Shown here in pieces: positions 27,331 through 35,135 of a stretch of DNA of 64,000 bases; position 1 is the stretch's first letter, and each line of letters opens with the position of its first letter. This stretch comes from Propionibacteriaceae bacterium (GTDB taxonomy: Bacteria; Actinomycetota; Actinomycetes; Propionibacteriales; Propionibacteriaceae). The notes below the pieces were generated by a model. The model made no database searches, had not been told where the DNA came from, and saw nothing but the letters and a program-made list of their open reading frames with translations. The stretch is from positions 44,518 through 108,517 of the forward strand of contig JAOPXN010000098.1 in NCBI GenBank assembly GCA_025965155.1, read 5' to 3'. Both the position numbers and the translations under genes were made by a program.

Positions 27331-28553
27331 CCGGGCCCGGCTTCTTGATCGTCGGGGCCGGCCTGACCGGCGCGATTGCGGCGGAGACTCTGCGTGCGGA
27401 TGGCTTCGACGGAACCATCACGCTGCTGGGCGAGGAGATCCACCGACCGTACGAACGTCCGCCGCTGTCGAAGGGCTACCTCCAAGGCGAGGCTGACCGC
27501 GAGAGCATCTTCGTTCACCCCGAGCGCTGGTACGTCGACCACCACGTCGAGCTCTGTGTCGGGACCAGAGCGGCGGCACTCGACCTGAGCGCACGTACCG
27601 TCAGCACTGTCGACCAGAGACAGTTCGGCTACGACAAGCTCCTGCTCGCCACGGGCTCGAGTCCTCGGCGTCTCACCATCGAAGGTGCCGACCTCGACGG
27701 CATCCACTACCTCCGCAACGTCGAGGACAGCGACCGGATCAGAGCGGGTTTCGGGCAGGCGCACCACGTCGTCATCGTTGGCGCGGGCTGGATCGGTCTG
27801 GAGACCGCAGCCGTCGCCCGCTCGGCAGGGCTGGAGGTCACGCTGCTCGAAGCTGCTGAGCTACCGCTGGCGCGCATCCTCGGATCCGAAGCGGCGGCCA
27901 TGTTCGCCGACCTTCACCGGCATCACGGCGTAGATCTGCGCTGCGGTGTCGGGGTGACCGCGTTCACCGGTGAGGGCGGTACCGTCACCGGGGTCATGCT
28001 GGACAGCGGCGACGTCATTGCGGCCGACCTGGTCCTGGTGGGTGTGGGGATCACCCCTAACGTCCAGCTCGCGGTCGACGCAGGCCTGCATGTCGACAAT
28101 GGCATCACCGTCGACGAGCACCTTTGCACCTCGAACCCCGACGTGTACGCCGCCGGGGACGTCGCCAACGCCTGGCGCCCCGAGCTGGGTCAGCGACTCC
28201 GCGTTGAGCACTGGGCGAACGCCCGCCGTCACGGTGCCCTGGCAGCCAAGGTGATGATGGGTGGCGAGGCGACCGACACCCAGCCGCCTTACTTCTTCTC
28301 CGACCAGTACGACCTCGGCATGGAGTACACCGGGTGGGCGAGCCCGGGCGGCTATGACCGGGTCGTCTTCCGACGGCACACCGCCCCGGGTGAGGTCATT
28401 GTCTTCTGGCTGAACGACAACCGCGTGCTGGCGGGCATGAACGTCAACGTCTGGGACGTCGCCGACGACATCGAACGGCTCATCCTGTCGCGCCACGAGG
28501 TGGACCCGGGCCACCTCGCCAACCCCGAAGTTCCGCTGAAGGAGCTGGCGTAA
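27327..28553 (+). CDS. Ferredoxin reductase-like FAD/NAD(P)H oxidoreductase
   Basis: 408 residues from the ATG at 27327, overlapping the folE stop. FAD-binding motif GAGLTGAIAAETLRADG at the N-terminus, second dinucleotide motif GAGWIGLETAAVARSAG near residue 155, NPDVYAAGDVAN for the FAD tail and a C-terminal reductase domain. Same family as rubredoxin/putidaredoxin reductases (BphA4-like), which pass electrons from NAD(P)H to a small iron-sulfur protein. No ferredoxin, Rieske oxygenase or P450 gene is next to it, so its electron acceptor is unknown. The tight link with folE is unusual. Confidence 0.9.
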   Translation: MTGPGFLIVGAGLTGAIAAETLRADGFDGTITLLGEEIHRPYERPPLSKGYLQGEADRESIFVHPERWYVDHHVELCVGTRAAALDLSARTVSTVDQRQFGYDKLLLATGSSPRRLTIEGADLDGIHYLRNVEDSDRIRAGFGQAHHVVIVGAGWIGLETAAVARSAGLEVTLLEAAELPLARILGSEAAAMFADLHRHHGVDLRCGVGVTAFTGEGGTVTGVMLDSGDVIAADLVLVGVGITPNVQLAVDAGLHVDNGITVDEHLCTSNPDVYAAGDVANAWRPELGQRLRVEHWANARRHGALAAKVMMGGEATDTQPPYFFSDQYDLGMEYTGWASPGGYDRVVFRRHTAPGEVIVFWLNDNRVLAGMNVNVWDVADDIERLILSRHEVDPGHLANPEVPLKELA

Positions 28554-28879
28554 GGCGGCTGCCGGTGCTCAGCGAGGTTCCGCTGAAAATCCGCGACGAC
28601 TGCACGCCATCGGCCCCCGAACGGGGTCGATCCTGACCGCTGGGAGCAGTTTTCCAGCGGGTCAGATGTCGTCCATAGTCGCGGAGTCGCGTCGCCGGCG
28701 CTCCTCCGGCAAGCACTTTCCCGAATCTGTGCAGTCCGCACTCATAGAGATGGCAACCCCCGCCGCTTACAGAGTTCATTCCCGGGTATTCTCCTCGGAA
28801 GACGCATTCCAGGCTACTTTCCAGGATGCGGCCTGCCCCAGCTGACGGTTGGGCACAAGACGAAGGAGACTCGGAGCAG
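28554..28879. other. Intergenic stretch with one hairpin
   Basis: 326 bases between the reductase and the LacI-type regulator gene. It contains the stem-loop at 28633-28665 and no convincing gene. The right part, less GC-rich and close to the regulator, probably holds that gene's promoter, but I could not place the boxes with confidence. Confidence 0.5.
28633..28665. terminator. Probable hairpin terminator after the folE-reductase pair
   Basis: CTGACCGCTGG (28633-28643) pairs with CCAGCGGGTCAG (28654-28665) with a single bulged G and a ten-base loop GAGCAGTTTT. It lies 80 bases after the reductase stop. There is no T tract after the stem, which is common for actinobacterial terminators. Confidence 0.5.
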
Positions 28880-29926
28880 GTGAATACCGAACGTGCGTCG
28901 GGTGCCCCCACGCTTGAGGAGGTCGCCCGCGTCGCTGGAGTGTCGCTGGCCACGGCTTCGCGGGCGCTGAACGGTAGCAGTCGTAAGGTGAATCCGGAGT
29001 ACCGCGAGCGGGTGCTCGCTGCGGCACGGACCCTGGACTACTCCCCCAACCTGGCAGCGCAGGCCGTCGCCAAGGGCGGTACGTCGACCGTCGCCCTGGT
29101 GGTCGCCGACATCTCGGACCCGTACTTTTCGAGCATCGCGTCCGGGGTGATGCGGGCCGCCGAGGAGCGGGGGTTGATCGTCACGATCGGTTCGACCGAA
29201 CGACGCCGGGCCCGTGAGACCGCAATGGTCCGGATGTTCCGGGGTCAGCGGCCGCGCAGCATCATCCTGGTCGGCTCGCGCTGGGCGGCCCTCGGTTCGG
29301 ACCGTGAGCTAGGCGATGAGCTGAAGGCTTACGAGAAGGCCGGCGGTCGGGTCACCATGGTGTCCCAACCGCAGCTCCCGTTTCGCACCATCGACATCCG
29401 CAATCGTGAGGGCGCTGCCGCGCTGGCCGGACAGCTGATCAAGCACGGCTACCGATCCGCGGCCATCCTCACCGGACCGGGGGACCTGAACACCGCCCGC
29501 GAGCGGGCGGAGGGCTTCGCGGCCGCCTTCGCGGAGCACGGTCACCCGATCGACGACAGGTGGCTGGTGACCGGCGACTTCACCCGTGATGGCGGCTTCC
29601 TCGCCGCCGCGGAGCTGCGGCGACGGGGCCTTGGCGAGGTTGAGCTGATCTTCGCCGTGAACGACATCATGGCCGGGGGCGCCATGGCGTACCTGCGCAG
29701 CGCGGGGGTGCGGTTGCCCGAGGACGTCGCCGTGGCCGGGTTCGACGACATCTACAGCCTGCGCGACATCACGCCGGCGCTCACCACCGTGTCTCTCCCA
29801 CTCGAGCTGATCGGCCGGCGAGCGATCGAGTGCGCGCTCGACGATGAGCAGAACGGTGACACGAGGGTGCCGATCTACGGGGTGCCGGTGCTCCGGGAGA
29901 GCAGCCCGCTCATCGTCCGCGCCTGA
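28880..29926 (+). CDS. LacI-family transcriptional regulator
   Basis: 348 residues from the GTG at 28880 (GAAGGAG upstream). N-terminal LacI helix-turn-helix (TLEEVARVAGVSLATASRAL) with hinge, then a periplasmic-binding-like effector domain (VALVVADISDPYFSSIASGV ... VAGFDDIYSLRDITPALTTV). It controls sugar genes in answer to a sugar or sugar-phosphate ligand. It converges on the M24-like gene (19 bases between stops) and is the only LacI protein in the window, so it is the best candidate to bind the LacI-type operator at 39751-39770 before the ABC importer. Confidence 0.93.
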   Translation: MNTERASGAPTLEEVARVAGVSLATASRALNGSSRKVNPEYRERVLAAARTLDYSPNLAAQAVAKGGTSTVALVVADISDPYFSSIASGVMRAAEERGLIVTIGSTERRRARETAMVRMFRGQRPRSIILVGSRWAALGSDRELGDELKAYEKAGGRVTMVSQPQLPFRTIDIRNREGAAALAGQLIKHGYRSAAILTGPGDLNTARERAEGFAAAFAEHGHPIDDRWLVTGDFTRDGGFLAAAELRRRGLGEVELIFAVNDIMAGGAMAYLRSAGVRLPEDVAVAGFDDIYSLRDITPALTTVSLPLELIGRRAIECALDDEQNGDTRVPIYGVPVLRESSPLIVRA

Positions 29927-29945
29927 GCGCGACGACATTCCCCAC

Positions 29946-30983
29946 TCAGCGGACCAGGACCTCGGGTCGGGCGCGGCCGCCCACCGTAACCGTCGGCCAT
30001 CCGGGGTCGACGGTCAGCATGTCCAGGCCCGAGGTGGTGAGCAGACAGGTGTCCTCGACCTTGGCGCCGGGGGCCCAGGGGTTCCAGGCAAATGCTTGCC
30101 CGACACGCACCACATCGTCGGAGTCAGGTGTTGCGCGGGGGTCACGCCCCGCGTACCCGGCGGCTCCGCCCTGATGGTGTCCCTGCCAGTGCTCGGCGGG
30201 AAAGCCCGCGGTCTGGTACGCCTTGTCGATCACTGCCAGCACCTCGGCAAGCCGGGCGCCTGGCCGGGTTGCGTCGAACGCCTCCTGCTCGACGTGGAGA
30301 ATCTGGTCCTGCAGTGCACGTTCCTCCTGGCTGCGCTGCCCGAAGGCCACCAGACGGCTCAGGTTCGCAATCAGGCCGTGCCGGCGAGCGCAGACCACTA
30401 CCAACGCGCGCTCGCCGATCGGGGCGCCGGTGGGCAGCGGATGAGGCAGCCCGGATCGGGCGGCTCCCGCAACCAGGATGACCAAAGGCTCGGCCCCTCG
30501 ATCGACCAGCCCGCGCGCCACCTCGGCGGCCACCTGACGTTCCGTCCAGCCAGGCTCGGCCGCCGTCAGCACCGCGGTCAGCACTTGTGCGGCGTCGGCG
30601 CCAAGCTCGGCGAACCGGGAGGTCTCGCCGGGGAGCAACGGCGAGCGCGCCTCCCGCAGCTCGCGCTCCAGCGCGGCCTCCGGCAGGCCGCCCAGCGGTG
30701 GTAGCGGCTCGTACCAGCGTCGCTGCTTGACCACGACGCCTGGCGGCAGCTCCTCTGCGATCAGCCGGGCAGCCTCGTTTGAGGTCAGCCACACTTCGTC
30801 GCAGGCACGGTCCACGCGTACCGCGACGACGGGCTCAGCCGCCAACGAGACGTGGGTTCGGGCTCCGTCCAGGTACCAGTTCACCGTGGCGGCGCTGGTG
30901 AGCACGACCGCATCAGCCGCACCTCGCTCGAGAATCGCGAGCACCCGCTGGCGTTTCACCTCGCGGTCGCCGACCTCGCTCAT
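29946..30983 (-). CDS. M24 (creatinase/aminopeptidase P fold) protein lacking most metal ligands
   Basis: 345 residues from the ATG at 30983, coupled by ATGA overlap to the fusion gene. N-terminal creatinase-like domain (1-120) and C-terminal pita-bread domain (125-345). In metal-dependent M24 enzymes five ligands (Asp, Asp, His, Glu, Glu) are kept. Here the first Asp position is Cys198 (VVVCARR), the second is Asn207 (ANLSR), the first Glu is Asn301 (AWNPW), while His269 (QGHHQGG) and Glu310 (KVEDT) remain. So it is unlikely to be an ordinary metallopeptidase; it could be a creatinase-like hydrolase, a lyase or a binding protein. Last gene of a sugar-acid cassette, which suggests a carbohydrate-related task. 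Confidence 0.8.
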   Translation of the reverse strand: MSEVGDREVKRQRVLAILERGAADAVVLTSAATVNWYLDGARTHVSLAAEPVVAVRVDRACDEVWLTSNEAARLIAEELPPGVVVKQRRWYEPLPPLGGLPEAALERELREARSPLLPGETSRFAELGADAAQVLTAVLTAAEPGWTERQVAAEVARGLVDRGAEPLVILVAGAARSGLPHPLPTGAPIGERALVVVCARRHGLIANLSRLVAFGQRSQEERALQDQILHVEQEAFDATRPGARLAEVLAVIDKAYQTAGFPAEHWQGHHQGGAAGYAGRDPRATPDSDDVVRVGQAFAWNPWAPGAKVEDTCLLTTSGLDMLTVDPGWPTVTVGGRARPEVLVR

Positions 30984-33019
30984 CGCGCGCCGACCGCCGC
31001 GGCAACGGCGTCGAAGTCCAGCCGCCCGTCGGCGACCCAGATGTCGAAGCGACGCTCCAGCGGCTCGCCGGCGCTCAGCACGACCGGTCGGTCCCAGGCA
31101 AGTGCTGAGCCCAGTCCGGGATAGTCGCTCACCCGTACGAACCAGGGCTCGGCTCGGCCTGCGGGGTTGGCCGCCGCGACGATGATGGTGGCTGGACCGC
31201 TGATGCCCGGTCCGGCGGCGAAGTCGGCGGACCAGGCGACCCAGGGTGCGACGGAGCCGTGCACCGCCTGCTCTCCGCTCGCGGTGGGTGTGAAGACCTC
31301 CACGTTTCCGCAGCTGGGGAACCGCCAGAAGAAGCCGCCGTAGCCGCCGCCGACCCTGCCCTTGCTGCCCGGCGACCCGAGCTGGGCCTGAGAGTCGGCG
31401 GTCAGCGAGCTGACGAAGGCGAGCCGCCACACGCCGGCGGTGACAGCGGCCCAGCCGACCCGACGCTCCTCCGCCAGCTCCTTCGCACCGCTGCTGCCGA
31501 TCCACTCCAGCTGTTGCCGGAAGCCGGACGGCTCAAGCTCGACCGGGCCGCCAACGACGACGCCGTGGTCATCGAGCAACTGGTAACCGCGATCCGGGGC
31601 ATAGGTCCCGCCGCCCCAGAAGTTCGTGCCGTTGACATCGGGGATGGCCATGCCGACCCCCGTGTGCCAGTCGTGGTCGGCAGGGTGGGTCGCCGAGACG
31701 ACCACTCCAGCCAAGGTGCGGACCGGATGCAGGTAGGGCCGTGGGGTGGAGGTCGCAATGGTGCCGGCCCCGTCCCGATACTGAAGCACCTCGGTCCCGC
31801 CGACCTGTCCGCGAACCAGGACCGTGTCCCGACTGCGAAGGGCCCAGGGCAGCCCCAGCTCGGTGAAGGTCTTCCCCGTCGCCACCGCTTGTGCCATCGC
31901 TTGTTCCACGTCCACAACCACGGGACGACGGTCCGGACCCTCCCCCGACCAGGTGATGGCGCGAGGATCGATCCGTACCGGCTCACCAGACTGTGCGACC
32001 GCGTCGAGCACCCGCATGAAAGCGCCGGTGCTGGCGAGCGGCACGAGCAGAGCGGACTCACCCCGCCGGTACGCCATCAGGTTCTCCAGCAGATCAATCC
32101 GGGCAACCGTGACCGTGCTGGTCTGCCCGTCGATCTCGAGGTCGATCCGGTCAGCGGTGTAGGCGTACTCCGCGTGCCCGTTGGAACCGTCGACATGCAC
32201 CACTGGCTCGTCGTCCTGTTCGGACGCGCACAACGTGAACGCACAGGTCACAATCAGGCCCGTGGTGGTGTGGATCCGCACCACCGAGGTGTCGTCGCTG
32301 TCGATCGCGTTGGCGCGGTAGAGATCTGTGTCCACCGCCGCGACATCGCCGAGCTCCCGACAGCCGACGAGCGCCAGGGCGGTAGCGGTCGCGTGGGCCA
32401 GCGGGTTGGTGACCACGCCGTCCACCACGGGCTGTCCGTCCAGGCTCCGGCGACCGGCCCACGGTGATCGGTCCCAGTAGCCGGCCGTCCGCGACCAGGC
32501 ACCCGTGGCCGTGACCTTGACGATCTCACCGATACCGAAGGCGTCCTGCTCGAAGAGGCGTGCCGCCTCCGCGCCGAGGCTCTGGAAGCCCACCTGGACG
32601 ACCCGCCCGGTCCGTCGCTCGACGTCGAGCAGCCGGGTGAAGTCGTCGAGCGCGGCGACCGGTGGCTTCTCCAGCAGGACGTCTGCACCGCCCATCATGG
32701 CGAGCTCAGCGAGCCGGACGTGCTCGCCGATGGGTGCAGCAATGACCACCACGTCGACCGGCCCCTCCGAGGCCAGCGCCGCTTCCAGGTCGGAGTACAT
32801 CGGGGTGCCGTCGATGGCCGGGGGTGGCACGTCGCGGATGGGGTCGACGGCTGCCACCAGGCGCACCACACCGTCGGCCTGGAGCTTCGCGATCCGTCCG
32901 GCGTGGACCAGCCCGTAGCCGCCCACACCGACCAGGATCAGTCGCGGCGGGCCGACTCGCTGATCCGACCGGCCTACAGCGGTCGGCCGGGTGCGCTGCT
33001 CTGCGTCGTGGTTGATCAT
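30980..33019 (-). CDS. Gfo/Idh/MocA oxidoreductase fused to a PmoA-like (DUF6807) domain
   Basis: 679 residues. Residues about 20-370 are a Gfo/Idh/MocA dehydrogenase: Rossmann LILVGVGGYGLVHAGRI, then VLLEKPPVAA with the EKP motif, and a C-terminal alpha/beta domain. Residues about 385-679 match the PmoA-like/DUF6807 family (HPADHDWHTGVGMAIPDVNG, NFWGGGTY, GYGGFFWRFP). The first part would oxidise or reduce a sugar derivative with NAD(P); the second has no settled function. Both halves are intact, so the protein is a genuine fusion. ATGA/4-base overlaps with its neighbours on both sides. No signal peptide; cytoplasmic. Confidence 0.85.
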   Translation of the reverse strand: MINHDAEQRTRPTAVGRSDQRVGPPRLILVGVGGYGLVHAGRIAKLQADGVVRLVAAVDPIRDVPPPAIDGTPMYSDLEAALASEGPVDVVVIAAPIGEHVRLAELAMMGGADVLLEKPPVAALDDFTRLLDVERRTGRVVQVGFQSLGAEAARLFEQDAFGIGEIVKVTATGAWSRTAGYWDRSPWAGRRSLDGQPVVDGVVTNPLAHATATALALVGCRELGDVAAVDTDLYRANAIDSDDTSVVRIHTTTGLIVTCAFTLCASEQDDEPVVHVDGSNGHAEYAYTADRIDLEIDGQTSTVTVARIDLLENLMAYRRGESALLVPLASTGAFMRVLDAVAQSGEPVRIDPRAITWSGEGPDRRPVVVDVEQAMAQAVATGKTFTELGLPWALRSRDTVLVRGQVGGTEVLQYRDGAGTIATSTPRPYLHPVRTLAGVVVSATHPADHDWHTGVGMAIPDVNGTNFWGGGTYAPDRGYQLLDDHGVVVGGPVELEPSGFRQQLEWIGSSGAKELAEERRVGWAAVTAGVWRLAFVSSLTADSQAQLGSPGSKGRVGGGYGGFFWRFPSCGNVEVFTPTASGEQAVHGSVAPWVAWSADFAAGPGISGPATIIVAAANPAGRAEPWFVRVSDYPGLGSALAWDRPVVLSAGEPLERRFDIWVADGRLDFDAVAAAVGAR

Positions 33020-34113
33020 GCGCGCAGCTCCAGACCGAGGCCGGGCGCACCGGTCGCGTACAGCTCACCGTCCTGGATCACCACTGGCGATGGGGACCGG
33101 AGCAGACCCAGTGCGCTGAAGGAGGCGTCCTCCACGTCTTCGGCCATGGCCGGCGACTCGAGCGTGAGAGCCAGCTGCCCGGAGATCTCGGGCAGAAGGT
33201 GAGGGTGCAAGATGACGTTGCGCTGGGCCGCCAGCGCGGCGATCCGCAGGAACGGGGTGATACCGCCGACCCGCACCACGTTCGGCTGGATGATGTCGCA
33301 GGCGCCCAAGTCGATCGCGTCGCGGAACCGGAAGATGGTGTGCAGGTTCTCCCCGAGGGCGATCGGGGTCTGGATGCGGCGACGCAGCTCAGCATGCGCG
33401 GGGAGGTCGTCGGCAAGCAGCGGCTCCTCGATCCAGGCCGGGCCGAAAGCCTCCAGCGCGGCCATCGCCTTGGTTGCCTGATCCAGATCCCACCGCTGGT
33501 TGGCGTCGATCATCAGTGCGACGTCCGGTCCGATCGCCTCCCGGACGGCGGCCACCCGCTCACAGTCCTCGACCAGGTCCGGTTTGCCCACCTTGATCTT
33601 CACCGCGCGGTAGCCCATGGCCAGCCAGCGCCGGGCCTGCGCCACCAGCTGGTCCAGGGAGTAGTGCAGGTTGACCCCACTGCCGTACACCCTCACCTTG
33701 TCGCGGCGTCGACCGATCAGCTCGGACACCGACAGTCCGCGCCGTCGGCCGGCAAGATCCCAGAGCGCGAGGTCCAGGCCGCTCATCGCGATTGTCGTCA
33801 CGCCACCCGAGCCGGCCTCGTGCAGCCTCTTCCACAGCTGCGGCCACAGCACCTCCGGGTCCACCGGCCCGTCCAGGACGGCGTCACGGATGTCGTGATC
33901 CAGCATCGCGCGGACCGCATGCGCTCCGATGGACGGAGTCCAGGACAGGCCGGTGCCGACCGCGCCGGTGGTGTCGGTTACCTGCACGCCGATCACGTGC
34001 ACCTTGGTGACGTCTGCGGCCCATGGACGTGACAGCGCGAGCTCATGCCATGACGTGCGCAGGTCGGCGATCCGAGCGGCCGAGCCGGCGGACGCCTCTT
34101 GGTGGTCGGTCAC
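33016..34113 (-). CDS. Enolase-superfamily enzyme (mandelate racemase/muconate lactonising type), probable sugar-acid dehydratase
   Basis: 365 residues. Key residues are visible: Lys172-x-Lys174 (VKIKVG) as base, metal ligands Asp203 (IDANQ), Glu229 (WIEEP) and Glu255 (LGENL), and His303/His305 in ILHPH. The N-terminal capping domain decides the substrate and cannot be read with certainty. With SDR and Gfo/Idh neighbours, dehydration of an aldonate or aldarate is the likely reaction. GTG start at 34113 overlapping the SDR stop. Distinct from, and clearly diverged from, the talarate/galactarate dehydratase at 43627-44781. Confidence 0.88.
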   Translation of the reverse strand: MTDHQEASAGSAARIADLRTSWHELALSRPWAADVTKVHVIGVQVTDTTGAVGTGLSWTPSIGAHAVRAMLDHDIRDAVLDGPVDPEVLWPQLWKRLHEAGSGGVTTIAMSGLDLALWDLAGRRRGLSVSELIGRRRDKVRVYGSGVNLHYSLDQLVAQARRWLAMGYRAVKIKVGKPDLVEDCERVAAVREAIGPDVALMIDANQRWDLDQATKAMAALEAFGPAWIEEPLLADDLPAHAELRRRIQTPIALGENLHTIFRFRDAIDLGACDIIQPNVVRVGGITPFLRIAALAAQRNVILHPHLLPEISGQLALTLESPAMAEDVEDASFSALGLLRSPSPVVIQDGELYATGAPGLGLELRA

Positions 34114-35042
34114 CGAGTGCCCCCATGCTGCGAGGCCGCAGCGGACTCCTGGACATCCGCTGGGCGCACCAACTCGTTGCGCCAGGTGTGCTCGGGGTAC
34201 CAGCCGAGGAGTCGCTTAGCCTTCTCGTTGGAGAACGCCGGGGCGGTGCCGGTCAGGACGGCGGCGGCCGCTGTGGTCCCGGGGTGGTAGGCCGGCAGCA
34301 GGTCGGCCAGCGGCCGCTCCGCCAGGGCGTCGTCAGCCCCGACCATGAAGGTTTCCCCGTTGGGGATCGAGTCCATCCGCTCCAGCAGCCGGAGGACGAA
34401 CGAGGCGGCATCCCGGGCGTCGAGGTAGTTGAACAGAGCCGGCGCCGACAGGGCCGGGTCGGCCAGCCGGTCCGCGACCGTGTGACCTTGCTGGGTGAGC
34501 GCGCCGCGCCACTCCTCCGGAGCGATCACATAGCAGGGCCGGAAGGCGGCGAGGCGGATCCGGTCGCCGTACTGCGCGGCGAACATGGAGACCACGTTCT
34601 CGGCCACCAGCTTGGACAGCGAGTACGCGTTCCATGGTCGGGTCCGCGCTTCCTCATCCAGCGGCAGCGACTCCGGAACCCAACCCGTGGGCGACCCGTA
34701 ACCGTAGACAGTGGGACTGCTGGCCACGATCACCCGTTGGACGCCCACCGCGATTGCCGCCTCGATGACGGTGTAGGCCAGCGTCGTGTTGGTGTGGAAG
34801 ATCTGCCGCTCCGGCGCACTGAACGGGGTGGCGATCGCGGCCAGGTGGACGACGGCCTCGGCGGCGAAGTCAGCCATCACCGCTTGCGCCGCCGCCGGGT
34901 CGAGCAGATCCGCTTGTGCGCTGTCCGGGTCGTCATCGACGTGACGGTCCACCGAGAGCACGGCATGTCCGGCCTCCCGCAGACCCGCGACGATGCTGCG
35001 GCCCAGCCGACCGGCACCACCGGTCACCACGACTCGACTCAT
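34110..35042 (-). CDS. NAD(P)-dependent epimerase/dehydratase (extended SDR)
   Basis: 310 residues. Rossmann motif TGGAGRLGRSIVAGL at the N-terminus, VVHLAAIA, SSPTVYGYG and the catalytic Tyr-x-x-x-Lys as YSLSKLVAEN. This is the extended SDR class (epimerases, dehydratases, uronate or sugar dehydrogenases). In this context oxidation of a sugar or uronate to its lactone is plausible but not shown. First gene of the four-gene coupled cassette; the ATG at 35042 follows GGAGGAG at good spacing. A symmetrical element (35079-35089) lies just upstream. Confidence 0.88.
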   Translation of the reverse strand: MSRVVVTGGAGRLGRSIVAGLREAGHAVLSVDRHVDDDPDSAQADLLDPAAAQAVMADFAAEAVVHLAAIATPFSAPERQIFHTNTTLAYTVIEAAIAVGVQRVIVASSPTVYGYGSPTGWVPESLPLDEEARTRPWNAYSLSKLVAENVVSMFAAQYGDRIRLAAFRPCYVIAPEEWRGALTQQGHTVADRLADPALSAPALFNYLDARDAASFVLRLLERMDSIPNGETFMVGADDALAERPLADLLPAYHPGTTAAAAVLTGTAPAFSNEKAKRLLGWYPEHTWRNELVRPADVQESAAASQHGGTR

Positions 35043-35078
35043 GCTGTTGCTCCTCCAATTACATCGTGTTGGGCGGGT

Positions 35079-35089
35079 GGAACCGTTCC
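35079..35089. promoter_or_regulatory. Possible operator before the SDR cassette
   Basis: GGAACCGTTCC is an 11-base inverted repeat with a single central base, 37 bases upstream of the SDR start. It looks like a weak LacI-type site and would fit control by the LacI regulator of the same island. Short length and chance occurrence keep confidence low. Confidence 0.3.
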
Positions 35090-35135
35090 CTGGTGGGCTC
35101 TGCGGGGATTCATGGGCAGTAAACCTGTCCCCGGT

